NCBI GenBank assembly: GCA_017559905.1
Contig: JAFYQF010000023.1
Coordinates: 80,803 to 144,802 of the forward strand
DNA: 64,000 bases
Source: a bacterium
GTDB taxonomy: Bacteria > Cyanobacteriota > Vampirovibrionia > Gastranaerophilales > Gastranaerophilaceae
Direction of reading: 5' to 3'
Positions 1 to 8,677 of this stretch are shown piece by piece. The position numbers and the translations under genes are program-made. A model generated the notes under the pieces. The model had not been told where the DNA came from. It worked only from the letters and a program-made list of their open reading frames with translations, and searched no databases. Every line of letters begins with the position of its first letter. The stretch's first letter is position 1.

Positions 1-160
1 TACGAGCTTCTTGGTCTTTTTGTAGTTGAGTTTCAACTTCAGTTAATTTTTTAGTATATTGTTGAAGAAATCTACCTGAATAAGTATCTGCTTCTTCAGC
101 ATAAGCTGCCAAACTAACTCCCATAGACAATACTAAAGATAAAACTAAAAATCTTTTCAT
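1..160 (-). CDS. N-terminal part of a small secreted protein, cut by the window edge
   Basis: The first 53 residues are visible, starting at the ATG at 160 behind a good AAGGAGA ribosome site. Residues 1-21 form a classical signal peptide (Lys-Arg, a Leu/Val-rich core, then AAYA before EEADTYSG), so the product is exported. The mature start is polar and rich in Gln, Lys and Glu, which suggests a helical or coiled-coil region. The rest lies beyond the window, so no function can be given. Confidence 0.7.
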   Translation of the reverse strand, partial: MKRFLVLSLVLSMGVSLAAYAEEADTYSGRFLQQYTKKLTEVETQLQKDQEAR

Positions 161-196
161 TATCTTCTCCTTTCATAACCCTGTAAATCTATTCTA

Positions 197-901
197 CTAA
201 ATTAAACGATATTTATCAATAATTTGTTCAATTCCGTGTTGCGCAATGTTAAAAATTTCTAACATTTGAGAATGCTCATAAGGCTCACCCTCTGCTGTAG
301 TTTGAAACTCAATAATTTTACCACTTTTAGTTAATACAACGTTCGCATCAACTTGTGCGTTAGAATCTTCTGCATAATTCAAATCCAAACGAACATCTCC
401 ATCAATAATTCCTGCAGAGATTGCCGCAACAGGCTCAATAATTGGATTTTCTTTTAATGTTCCATTAGAAATTAATTTTTCAACGGCACAAGACAAAGCC
501 AAAAATCCGCCACAAATACTTGCAGTTCTTGTTCCACCATCAGCTTGGATAACATCAGCATCTATTGTTATTGTCAAATCGGGCATTTTTTCTAAATCAA
601 CACAAGCTCTCAAACTTCTGCCAATTAGCCTTTGAATTTCTTGAGTTCTACCTGAAATTTTTGTTCTTTCTCTTTGGCATCTTGTATTCGTAGATGATGG
701 CAACAATGAATATTCTGCAGTTAACCAACCTCTTGTGTCTTCTTTATCCATCCATTTGGGTTTACCTGTTTCAACAGATGCGGTTGTAATAACTTTTGTA
801 TCTCCAAATTCCACTAATACACTACCTAAAGCGTGTTTTGTATAATCTTTTGTAAATTTGATTGGTCTTAATTCATTATTTTGTCTTCCGTCGTTTCTCA
901 T
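197..901 (-). CDS. rph: Ribonuclease PH
   Basis: A phosphorolytic 3'-5' exoribonuclease that trims tRNA 3' ends using inorganic phosphate, acting in the cytoplasm as a hexameric ring. Visible family marks are RNDGR near the N-terminus, AEYSLLPSST (about residues 62-72), SGRTQEIQRLIGRSLRA (about 83-99) and the QADGGTRTASI block near 119-129. At about 234 residues it has the usual length. I prefer the ATG at 901, with GAGG 7 bases upstream, over the TTG one codon earlier. It is the last gene of a short minus-strand run with the zinc-ribbon peptide and the membrane protein upstream. Identification is secure. Confidence 0.95.
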   Translation of the reverse strand: MRNDGRQNNELRPIKFTKDYTKHALGSVLVEFGDTKVITTASVETGKPKWMDKEDTRGWLTAEYSLLPSSTNTRCQRERTKISGRTQEIQRLIGRSLRACVDLEKMPDLTITIDADVIQADGGTRTASICGGFLALSCAVEKLISNGTLKENPIIEPVAAISAGIIDGDVRLDLNYAEDSNAQVDANVVLTKSGKIIEFQTTAEGEPYEHSQMLEIFNIAQHGIEQIIDKYRLI

Positions 902-910
902 CAAACACCT

Positions 911-1126
911 CTATTCGTATTCCCACATATAAATTTGTCCACAATACCTGCAAACAGCATGTTCATTCATAAACCTCAAATCAGGAATAAAAGTATAACC
1001 ATCAACAGATATTTCTATTTGATTTTCTTTATTATATTTTTGTGAAAAACGTCTTTCTCCAACATAATCAGGAGAAAACATCAATTCAAACTTATCAATT
1101 GATTTGCAGTTTTTACACCTAAACAT
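911..1126 (-). CDS. Small zinc-ribbon-like protein, 71 residues
   Basis: Two CxxC knuckles (C4/C7 and C59/C62) bracket a segment rich in charged and aromatic residues, the layout of a zinc ribbon. Zinc binding is inferred from this spacing alone. It begins 7 bases after the stop of the membrane protein at 1133-2107 and ends 9 bases before the rph start, so the three are probably co-transcribed. The AGAGG ribosome site lies close to the ATG. No family was recognised. It could be an RNA- or protein-binding accessory of rph or of the membrane protein. Confidence 0.7.
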   Translation of the reverse strand: MFRCKNCKSIDKFELMFSPDYVGERRFSQKYNKENQIEISVDGYTFIPDLRFMNEHAVCRYCGQIYMWEYE

Positions 1127-1132
1127 AAACCT

Positions 1133-2107
1133 CTAATCATCTTTTTTCTTTGCACGTTTCAAGATTTCAGGATCTAATTTTTTCTTTCCTGACTTTGTTA
1201 TTTTTGCAGGAACGCCATCCCTTTCGCTCAAAACTTTATACCACAATGTCCAAACGATACTCCTTAACGGTAGCGTAAACATTATAACAATCGTTGAAAC
1301 ACTCATCCCAACAATAGATTTTGAAATATCAAGCGGTGTAATCAATGGTTGTTTTGCTACGGCTAAAATATTATTCAGACTCTCTATTGGTATCAAAGAA
1401 GAAAAACCTTCCAATGCACTATACAAAACTGGAGATAATTTAACAAAGTCAAATATCATTAGAAATAACAATGGCATTAAATAATAAGTTGTCAAACCTA
1501 ATATCGCCATTATTGCAAACGTTTTTACAAAATTACCTTTTACAAGCATTAAACTACGTTTAAAACAACCTTTAGCTGAAGCTTCTTCTTCAAACGTAAA
1601 CACCTGAAATATAAGCACAAAATATACAAAAAAGATTGCACCTATTAACCAAAATATAAAAATTGATGATGACACCAACGCAAACAAGCTAAACAAAAGC
1701 CATAACAATATAAACATTCCTGCACGTCTTGTAATCACAGCTCTATGAGCTGGAAAATCATATATTTTACCTGTAGACATTGCTCCTTCTGTCATAGAAT
1801 TTAGCGCACCATAAGCTACAAGGAAATCCCAAAAAGCTTTCATAAACAATATCAACCCAGGAGCAGCAATCAGCAATGTACAAGTCAAAATAGCTGAATA
1901 ACTACTTAACATCGGAATATCTTTTATCAAATGGTCAAGGTTTTTACTAAAAATATAAGAACCAACCAATGCCCAAGTTATACCAAATAATTGCCCTAAA
2001 ACAGGGAACAACATAAATTTTGAATATTGTTTAAAATGAAGAACATATAACTTCAAACCTTCCCACAATACTCCAAAAACATTTTCACTAACTTTATATT
2101 TAGCCAT
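1133..2107 (-). CDS. Polytopic membrane protein of unknown function
   Basis: This 324-residue protein has about five or six hydrophobic segments (roughly residues 28-50, 70-95, 128-180, 195-222 and 262-288), an acidic FEEEA patch between segments, and a Lys-rich tail ending KKKDD. The line F-x-RS-LMLVKGNF after the acidic patch resembles broad families of bacterial membrane proteins of the GDPD-membrane/DUF975 kind, but I cannot place it firmly. A GGGAGA ribosome site precedes the ATG. It heads the run leading to rph. It resembles in general style, not clearly in sequence, the two membrane proteins at 3995-5624. Confidence 0.75.
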   Translation of the reverse strand: MAKYKVSENVFGVLWEGLKLYVLHFKQYSKFMLFPVLGQLFGITWALVGSYIFSKNLDHLIKDIPMLSSYSAILTCTLLIAAPGLILFMKAFWDFLVAYGALNSMTEGAMSTGKIYDFPAHRAVITRRAGMFILLWLLFSLFALVSSSIFIFWLIGAIFFVYFVLIFQVFTFEEEASAKGCFKRSLMLVKGNFVKTFAIMAILGLTTYYLMPLLFLMIFDFVKLSPVLYSALEGFSSLIPIESLNNILAVAKQPLITPLDISKSIVGMSVSTIVIMFTLPLRSIVWTLWYKVLSERDGVPAKITKSGKKKLDPEILKRAKKKDD

Positions 2108-2159
2108 AAAATCTCCCTTATTGTATAATCAATTCTATACAAAGTAAGAGAGAATTACA

Positions 2160-2795
2160 ATGATAAATTACAAAGAGTTAATCAAGAATTTTTCAGAAGA
2201 TGATTTCAAATTTCAAAGAGTCAATCTTCATATCCATACAAACCATTCTGACGGCGAAGCTGATTTTGACGAACTACTAGAACAAGCCAAAATTCGAGGC
2301 TATAAATACATTGCAATCACCGACCACAATACAATGAACGGATACTTCGAAAGCAAATTCGCAAATTCTTCAATACTTATTCCAGGAGTTGAATTTGATG
2401 CATGGTGCGGTTATGTATTTATGCACCTATTAGCTTATGGAGTTGACAAAAATCACGAAAAGCTAAAATCATTCTTTGCAAATAACAAAAAAGACGCAAC
2501 AAATGTAATTCCACGACTATTTTCAAAGAGAAAAATTAAAGAACTAATTGATACAATACACGATGCTGGCGGAATAGCAGTACTTGCTCACCCTTGCTGT
2601 TGCTGGGCAATATCATTAGATAAATTTGTACAAAAACTTAAAGAACTAGGTCTAGATGGGATTGAAGCATACTATCCTTATCCAAGATTGAGAGGAGTTG
2701 TTAAATTTCACAAGCAAGCAACTCCGCTAAAATTAGCTAAAAAATACGATTTAATAATTACTGGCGGAACCGATTTACACGAAAAAAGTTTTTAA
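2160..2795 (+). CDS. PHP-domain metal-dependent phosphoesterase
   Basis: The PHP signature is plain: HIHTNHSDG (residues 24-32), ITDHNT (53-58), a Glu in PGVEFD, LAHP and a final GGTDLH. These residues bind the metal cluster that hydrolyses phosphoester bonds. At 211 residues it stops just after the last metal-ligand motif, whereas the other PHP protein of this window (55791-56645) carries about 25 more residues there, so this one has a short C-terminus. The substrate is unknown; nucleoside bisphosphates are typical for the family. It converges on prfB with a gap of only 2 bases and no terminator hairpin between them. Confidence 0.85.
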   Translation: MINYKELIKNFSEDDFKFQRVNLHIHTNHSDGEADFDELLEQAKIRGYKYIAITDHNTMNGYFESKFANSSILIPGVEFDAWCGYVFMHLLAYGVDKNHEKLKSFFANNKKDATNVIPRLFSKRKIKELIDTIHDAGGIAVLAHPCCCWAISLDKFVQKLKELGLDGIEAYYPYPRLRGVVKFHKQATPLKLAKKYDLIITGGTDLHEKSF

Positions 2796-2797
2796 CA

Positions 2798-3890
2798 TTA
2801 ATTAACTGCCTGACTCTTTAGATAAGCATCAACAAAACCGTCTAAATCACCATCCATTACTGCGTCAACATTACCAACTTCAAAACCTGTACGATGGTCT
2901 TTGACCATTTTATATGGATGAAATACGTAAGAACGTATTTGAGAGCCAAAATTTATGTCGACATTTTCACCTTTCAACTCTGCGAGTTTTTTCTCGTGTT
3001 CAGCTTGACGAATAGCAAGAAGTTTAGATGCCAAAATCTGCATAGCATTTTCTTTATTCTGTAATTGAGAACGCTCCTGTTGACATTTAACAACAATACC
3101 TGTTGGTTTATGCAAAATTCTAACAGCGGTTTCTACTTTATTAACATTTTGACCACCAGCACCACCTGAACGCATTGTATCGATTTCCAATTCTTCTGGG
3201 GGTATAATAATAGTTTTTTCAAAATCCGCAATAATTGGTGAAACTTCCACAGATGCAAAACTAGTTTGTCGTTTACCATTAGCATTAAACGGTGAAATTC
3301 TAACCAAACGATGCACACCTTTTTCTGCCTTTGAATATCCAAATGCATATTTCCCTGATATTTTTATTGTTGCAGATTTTATACCAGCTTCTTCACCGTC
3401 AAGCTTATCCAACAAATCAACTTTCCAATCACGACTTTCTGCCCAACGCATATACATTCTCAAGAGCAAACTAGCCCAATCTTGAGCATCAGTACCACCA
3501 GCACCTGCATTAATCGTCAAAATAGCATCTGCATCATCATATTCGCCACCTAACATTAAACGGATTTCAAATTTATCTATATTCTTTTCCAAATCTTTTA
3601 ATGCGTTAAAACTTTCTGCAATCAATTCCGCATCCGCCATCTCTAGTGAGACCTCTGCATCTTCAATAATTGACGCCCATACATTAAGCATTTCGAGATT
3701 TTCTTTTATCTCTTTAATCTCTGCACCAAGCTTTGAAACCTTGTTCTTATCTGACCAAACGTTTGGATCTTGCATTTCGAAATCCAACTTATCCAACTCT
3801 GACTTTAATTTTGCAGGGTCAAAGACACTCCTTAATTTTTTCAAAACGAGGTTTTATTTGATTTATTAATTGTTTTAATTCAGTATCCAT
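2798..3890 (-). CDS. prfB: Peptide chain release factor 2, expressed by programmed +1 frameshift
   Basis: RF2 reads UAA and UGA stop codons and triggers peptide release. The main frame carries the GGQ loop in [12 protein letters not shown] and the RF signatures to the C-terminus. The start is an ATG at 3890: 23 codons run to CTT at 3822-3824, followed by an in-frame TGA (3819-3821). Reading must slip +1 to GAC to enter the 340-codon main frame, giving 363 residues, the normal RF2 length. AAGGAG lies one codon before CTT, exactly the layout of the known RF2 autoregulatory shift site. A gene model starting at the TTG at 3844 would lose the true N-terminus. Low RF2 favours the shift, so the gene controls its own level. 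Confidence 0.95.
3819..3833 (-). promoter_or_regulatory. Programmed +1 frameshift site of prfB
   Basis: On the minus strand the site reads AAGGAG TGT CTT TGA C. A Shine-Dalgarno-like hexamer sits three bases before the CTT slip codon, followed by the in-frame UGA that RF2 itself decodes. This matches the known RF2 recoding signal in order and spacing. Confidence 0.93.
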
Positions 3891-3994
3891 AAACTCATTC
3901 TACCATAAATTAAAAATGTAATATAAAAAGAGTATGAAAACCTTTATAAACTTGTTTATAATAATAAAATTGGTTGGTAAAATATGGAGAAGTT

Positions 3995-4795
3995 ATGTTA
4001 TTTAAACTTATTAAAGAAGGTTTTCAAAAGTGTTATTATGGGAAAAATATAGCACTTATACACTGTGTTTTATTATTGATTATTTTTTCACTTATTGCTC
4101 CAATAACCTTAACATTTAGTTTAAATCTTGATTTTGCCCCAATTATAATAATGTCAATGTTGACAATGATTATCATTTTAATATTTCTGTATTTATATTT
4201 AACAACCTATATTGCAAACTGCATCAAGTTTTTTGCGTGGAAAACCTCTCAAACAGACGAAGATAAAATCAAACGTTTACAAATTATGCCAGGACTAAAC
4301 CGTTTGATTTTCAAAAATGGAATGCACGTAATCGGATTTATTTTAGCGTGGTCAGGAATAAACGTAGCTGCATCTATAGTTATTGGTTGGATTCCACTAG
4401 CATCTGTGTTAATTTGGGTTTTATTCACAATATGTTGGCCATATATTTATTGCGATTTTTGCAAAACTAGAAAACTTTCTGCAGAAGCTTTTGATGTGGA
4501 AAATTTATTTTCATATCTACCTAAAGTTTTCGTAGAAACATTCTTGTTGAATGTTCTAAACCTGTTAGCAAACACTACTCTATTAATATTGTTTATCTTC
4601 CCATTCCTCGATTTTAATAACCTTCTCCCATTAAGCAGTGAAACTTTCTCTTTTAGCAATATAGGTCCATTAATTATGGCATTAGGACTTTATCCAAGCC
4701 TAATTTTCACTTTCGTTATGTATTACGTAATCGTTGGTATATATTACGAAAAAATCGAGTTAGAAAGATTAAATAAGAAATCAGAATCATATTAA
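3995..4795 (+). CDS. Membrane protein, first of a tandem paralogous pair
   Basis: About 266 residues with roughly six hydrophobic segments. I choose the ATG at 3995 because GGAGA precedes it. A TTG seven codons upstream also keeps the frame open but has no ribosome site. It shares with the next gene a GKNI motif near the N-terminus, a K-F-F-x-W motif after the second hydrophobic segment, a charged stretch leading to I-x-P-x-x-N-x-x-x-F, and a C-terminal Y-Y-E/D-K/R-IEL ending. The two are clearly tandem duplicates. The function is unknown and no catalytic residues stand out. Confidence 0.75.
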   Translation: MLFKLIKEGFQKCYYGKNIALIHCVLLLIIFSLIAPITLTFSLNLDFAPIIIMSMLTMIIILIFLYLYLTTYIANCIKFFAWKTSQTDEDKIKRLQIMPGLNRLIFKNGMHVIGFILAWSGINVAASIVIGWIPLASVLIWVLFTICWPYIYCDFCKTRKLSAEAFDVENLFSYLPKVFVETFLLNVLNLLANTTLLILFIFPFLDFNNLLPLSSETFSFSNIGPLIMALGLYPSLIFTFVMYYVIVGIYYEKIELERLNKKSESY

Positions 4796-4811
4796 GAGAA
4801 AAGGAGGCTTT

Positions 4812-5624
4812 ATGGCTGATGGATTAATAGACGGTTTAAAAAAACTTTTTGTAGGGAAAAACATTACTAAAAAACATTTCTTCTTATTTGGAATATGTTT
4901 GCTAACAATGTTCCCTGTGGCTTTTATCGAAGGTGACGTAAGTAGTAACAACCTCGAAATGATAAAACAACTTATTGATGTCGGTGGTTGGGCGGTAATA
5001 ATGCACGCCGTAGGTATAATCTTAATTTCTTTGTACTTAATCCATTTCATCCACAACGCATTGAAATTCTTTATATGGAGAGAACATCAAGAAGATATTG
5101 AAAAAACAAAAGCCATACAAATTACACCAGAAATCAACAAAACTTTATTCAATCATTTTGGCTCAATAGTAATTTATTATATACTTTTAGTTGCAATTGT
5201 AATTGGATTACTTATTCCAGTAATAGCAACTATATGGATTCCGTTTGTAAATATATTAATGATATTGGCATTTGGTTTATTATTATCAATCAGTTTACCA
5301 TATATGTTTGTTGGTTTTTGCAAAAACTACAACAGAAAAGGAAATCTATCTCCAATGTTGTTGTTCAATTATTTCCCTAAAGTATTTTTACCAACTCTTA
5401 TTTTAGGATTAAAAACAATCGTATTTGGAATAGGATTACTTATCATCGAACTTTTAGGCGCAGGAATTGTAGCAATACTTTTTCAACTATTTGCACCAGA
5501 AAAAATTGTATCAGCATTAACCATGAGTATTATAATGTATATATATATATTAGGAATACTTGCTTATTATTACGCATTAACTTACATATATTACGACCGA
5601 ATTGAATTGACAAAAGAGATTTAA
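4812..5624 (+). CDS. Membrane protein, second of a tandem paralogous pair
   Basis: This 270-residue protein starts at an ATG with an AAAGGAGG ribosome site and begins 16 bases after the preceding gene, so the pair forms an operon. Hydrophobic segments lie at about residues 24-42, 60-80, 118-145, 150-175 and 195-260. Its similarity to the upstream paralogue runs through the whole length. Sequence and context suggest only an integral inner-membrane protein. An inverted repeat just after the stop separates it from the convergent phosphohydrolase gene. Confidence 0.75.
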   Translation: MADGLIDGLKKLFVGKNITKKHFFLFGICLLTMFPVAFIEGDVSSNNLEMIKQLIDVGGWAVIMHAVGIILISLYLIHFIHNALKFFIWREHQEDIEKTKAIQITPEINKTLFNHFGSIVIYYILLVAIVIGLLIPVIATIWIPFVNILMILAFGLLLSISLPYMFVGFCKNYNRKGNLSPMLLFNYFPKVFLPTLILGLKTIVFGIGLLIIELLGAGIVAILFQLFAPEKIVSALTMSIIMYIYILGILAYYYALTYIYYDRIELTKEI

Positions 5625-5633
5625 CAAACTTAT

Positions 5634-5668
5634 AAAAAAAGAAACCCTCTCAATATTGAGAGGGTTTC
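5634..5668 (-). terminator. Intrinsic terminator between convergent genes
   Basis: A perfect 28-base palindrome (5641-5668, arms starting GAAACCCTCTCAAT) lies between two convergent genes. On the minus strand it is followed by a run of seven T, so it mainly ends the phosphohydrolase transcript. The plus-strand tail is poor in T. Confidence 0.85.
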
Positions 5669-5674
5669 TAGTAA

Positions 5675-7216
5675 TTAGTCGATAATTTTTATTCTTCCAT
5701 CATCCTTAATTTCAACAGGAGTTTTATCTTTTCTAAAATGTTCTTTTACACAATGAGTAAAGTCAAAATCGAAAATTCTTTCTGCCCAATCTATTTTGTT
5801 TAGCATAGAAAGATTATCTTTACCCATTGCATAGTAGTCATTAATTACTGTTCTATAAATTTTTTCTTCTCTTGGGTTATCAATATCAATTTTTTCTTCA
5901 AAACCGAATTTATCTATATAATATAAATCAGAAATTTCACCTTGTTTGTTAATGTTATAACGAAGTCCAGAAACGTTTAAAATACCAGGTTTATTATTCA
6001 TATTAACCACAGATTTTGCTGTTGCTTTTAGTGCAGAAACGATTTCAGTTTCTGTATAAGGAATAATCGTTAAATTATTTTTAAAAGGAGACATATCCTC
6101 AAGAACTCTTGTATCAAGATTTCCACTTTCAAAATGTCCTCTTACATTTGCAGAGCTTAACAATGCGATATCGCCACCAAGTTCTTCTCTCATGCAATCA
6201 ACAATAAACTGTGCATGTGGATTTGGCTCTATCAAGTCGTGAGTAATTGGAGGCGGTGCATATTTTACAACACCAACAATTTTTGGCTTCCCAAGAATTT
6301 TTTCAAAAACATTTCTCAACGGCGCATTACGCTTAAAACCTCTAGTCGAAGTTACATTGTTTTGAGCTTTTGTAATAACGCCATCCTTATCAAACTCTAA
6401 ATTCAAAATACCAAAATACTTGCCATCACGTCCAGCTTGAGTTATTACAACAGGATTTCCAGCTTTGTCGTACAAAAGGTTCTCACCCTCAACGACATCC
6501 ATAATCAAATTATGAGAATGTCCACCTAGAATAACATCGACACCTTCAGTTTCTTTTGCAACTCGTCTATCATAACCATATCCCAAATGTGATAACAAAA
6601 TAACTTTATTTACACCTTGAGCTTTTAGCTTATCAACCTCTGCTTGTATATCCTTAATTGTTCTATCAATATTATGAATCTCGTGCTTTGAAAACAAGTT
6701 ACTATATTTTAATCTGGAAATCAAATCGGTAGGAGAAGTCCCTATAACACCATATCTATGACCATTAACATTTTGGATATAGGATTTTTCAACCTTTTTT
6801 GAAAGCGGATATTCAGGACGAATATCAATATTGCAAGCTAACATTTTGAACTTCATATCTGGTATAATATTTTGAACTTTTTTAGGCATATCATACTCGT
6901 GGTTTCCCATTGCAGATGCCATAATTTTCAAAGCATTTTCTCCAGCCACAGCAACTTTATTTACATTTTCAATTTCACCCAACAAAATATCTCCTGACGA
7001 AAACTTTAGTTTATCAGTCGGATTGGACGGGGTAAAATTATCAAAAGCGTTTGACGCTGTCATCGTCCTTTCAATGTTTATAGATTTGCCATGTAAGTCG
7101 TTAATGTAAAAAATACTTGCTCTAACAGGTTGTAGATTATCCCTCTGTCGATTTTCCGATAAAAAGACAGCCTGCCTTAATAAATTCGTATTGTTTACTC
7201 TTATGGGCGTTATCAT
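5675..7216 (-). CDS. 5'-nucleotidase/UshA-type metallophosphohydrolase
   Basis: A 513-residue two-domain enzyme. The N-terminal calcineurin-like metallophosphoesterase domain shows NDLHG (about 39-43), GD (75-76), GNHEYD (104-109), LSHLG and GGHSH, which bind two metals. The C-terminal half, with SSANVRG and an FKNNLTI segment, fits the 5'-nucleotidase C domain that binds the base. UshA-type enzymes are normally periplasmic, but here I see no signal peptide: the N-terminus is short, polar and resembles the soluble leaders of other proteins in this lineage. It may therefore act in the cytoplasm. Likely substrates are nucleotides or nucleotide sugars. The start has a weak ribosome site. Confidence 0.85.
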   Translation of the reverse strand: MITPIRVNNTNLLRQAVFLSENRQRDNLQPVRASIFYINDLHGKSINIERTMTASNAFDNFTPSNPTDKLKFSSGDILLGEIENVNKVAVAGENALKIMASAMGNHEYDMPKKVQNIIPDMKFKMLACNIDIRPEYPLSKKVEKSYIQNVNGHRYGVIGTSPTDLISRLKYSNLFSKHEIHNIDRTIKDIQAEVDKLKAQGVNKVILLSHLGYGYDRRVAKETEGVDVILGGHSHNLIMDVVEGENLLYDKAGNPVVITQAGRDGKYFGILNLEFDKDGVITKAQNNVTSTRGFKRNAPLRNVFEKILGKPKIVGVVKYAPPPITHDLIEPNPHAQFIVDCMREELGGDIALLSSANVRGHFESGNLDTRVLEDMSPFKNNLTIIPYTETEIVSALKATAKSVVNMNNKPGILNVSGLRYNINKQGEISDLYYIDKFGFEEKIDIDNPREEKIYRTVINDYYAMGKDNLSMLNKIDWAERIFDFDFTHCVKEHFRKDKTPVEIKDDGRIKIID

Positions 7217-7294
7217 GTTTCTACGTTTCCAAGAGTAGAATACTCGTAAAAAAATATTTTTGCTAGTTTGGATATACTTTATTTACAAAAATTA

Positions 7295-8386
7295 TTATTT
7301 TGGAATTTCCATTGTTAAACAGTGGATTCCGCCATAATAATTAGTTAAAAAATCAGATACCGCATACTGCTCACCTTTTACAAAATAAATATTTTCTTTC
7401 TTTATAAATGATGAAAGAGAATTAGCAAATTCATCTTCAAAAGAGACACCTATTTCTTTTAAAATACCATTATTTAACCCAAAAGCATCATCAAAAGTCG
7501 ATTTATTTGTTATATAAACTAATTCTCCCTTGCGATTTTTTGTAACAATAGCATTCATATAATTAACATCATGAACCAAATCAGTATTATCTTTTCTTAA
7601 CCAATACAATCTTCCAGGAACTCTATGAACTGTATACCCTTTATTTTCTAATACAGAAACAACAGAATCGACATGAGGTCTTTGATTTTTTGACACTGTA
7701 TTTTGAAACATCTTCAAATAACGGTTTAACGAAGCTTTTTTATAATTTAAATAAATTTTTTTTAAAATATTAAAACTTAAAGAACTAGATATCTCATCTA
7801 TTTTTTCACAAGTTTTTTTTAAATAATCAATAGTTAAATTATCATCAGCGATTAATACATTTTTATTATCTAAAGGTCTGACAAACAAATCTATATGAAA
7901 ATCCATTTGTGGAATATAATCAATTTTATCTACCCCAAATATATTTTCAAGAGATGTTGATAAAATAGAATTTTTTTTCAGACTGTTTCCAGCCAACAAA
8001 ATATTTTTACCATTTTCATCTTTTATATAAAACAGATTACCGCCTTCGGGAGCACCATATTGCAAAGCGACATCTTTCTTAAATTTTTTACTCAAAAGTT
8101 TTTGATAAGGTACAGAAGGGGTTCGCCCTACAATATTACCATTAGGAGAAAAGAAGGCAGTGTCTTGCGCCCAAAAACTCAATGTCTGCAAAACTGACTG
8201 TCCTTTTTTTACTGGCATTTTTGCCAACGTTTTATCACCGGCAACATAAACATCAAAACCAACTTTTTTACCAATCTGAAAAAGTTCACTAGCGACCCCA
8301 CCACTGGTAGTAGTCATACACAGAGCTCTTAATCGTCTTGCATCATAGCCTCTAAAAGTTTGTGGGGTAGATTGTCTTACTTGCAT
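7295..8386 (-). CDS. Pentein-fold deiminase (agmatine/peptidyl-arginine deiminase-like)
   Basis: No function is obvious at first sight, but the 363 residues carry the ordered catalytic signature of the guanidine-modifying (pentein) superfamily: a W-x-x-D element (FWAQDTAFF, about 71-79), EGGN (114-117), H-I-D (H164, D166) before an ILVRP-like strand, and a C-terminal GGIHC with the nucleophile-type Cys at 356, as in agmatine deiminases. Such enzymes convert arginine-type guanidinium groups to ureido groups or citrulline. The middle contains a helical Lys-rich insertion. The N-terminus MQVRQSTPQTFRG is not a signal peptide and resembles that of the HNH-like protein at 30969. The substrate cannot be told. 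Confidence 0.65.
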   Translation of the reverse strand: MQVRQSTPQTFRGYDARRLRALCMTTTSGGVASELFQIGKKVGFDVYVAGDKTLAKMPVKKGQSVLQTLSFWAQDTAFFSPNGNIVGRTPSVPYQKLLSKKFKKDVALQYGAPEGGNLFYIKDENGKNILLAGNSLKKNSILSTSLENIFGVDKIDYIPQMDFHIDLFVRPLDNKNVLIADDNLTIDYLKKTCEKIDEISSSLSFNILKKIYLNYKKASLNRYLKMFQNTVSKNQRPHVDSVVSVLENKGYTVHRVPGRLYWLRKDNTDLVHDVNYMNAIVTKNRKGELVYITNKSTFDDAFGLNNGILKEIGVSFEDEFANSLSSFIKKENIYFVKGEQYAVSDFLTNYYGGIHCLTMEIPK

Positions 8387-8422
8387 AATATTAGAATACC
8401 CCTAAAAATTTTTTTTGCTAGG

Positions 8423-8659
8423 TTATTCAAAAAACATTATCTGAATCTGCCAATTTTTCTTTAATTCATCTTCTAATTTTTGGCATCTACCACAAACCTC
8501 TAAAAGCACAATCCCTCGTTCTGAACAAACATGTTCAAAAGATTTGTGCAACCCAATACGAGTACGAATTTCGCATCCGTAATCAGTTATTATCTTTTGG
8601 AATTCAATTGCCTTTTCTAAACGATTTTCAAGATTTACACCAATAATTGTTGTTGCCAT
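8423..8659 (-). CDS. TM1266-like ACT-type regulator (iron-only hydrogenase system regulator family)
   Basis: I place the start at the ATG at 8659 (78 residues) because AAAGGAAA lies 8 bases upstream. The frame stays open to 8734 but would add a Leu/Ile-rich tail without a ribosome site. The sequence has the family pattern: a first strand IIGVNLENR, a helix, YGCEIRTRIGLH, then GIVLLEVCG and a closing amphipathic strand. In other genomes this family sits near FeFe-hydrogenase maturation genes, but none is seen here. Four Cys residues, three in VCSERG and EVCGRC, are unusual for so small a protein. The assignment rests on pattern memory. Confidence 0.6.
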   Translation of the reverse strand: MATTIIGVNLENRLEKAIEFQKIITDYGCEIRTRIGLHKSFEHVCSERGIVLLEVCGRCQKLEDELKKNWQIQIMFFE

Positions 8660-8677
8660 AATATTTCCTTTCTTTTC

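Noticed and set aside
3133..3348. Open frame on the same strand inside prfB in another frame
   Set aside because: Leu/Lys-rich out-of-frame translation of the conserved RF2 region.
3819..3890. prfB as a frameshifted pseudogene or sequencing error
   Set aside because: The slip site matches the known RF2 recoding signal in sequence and spacing, and the joined protein has normal length.
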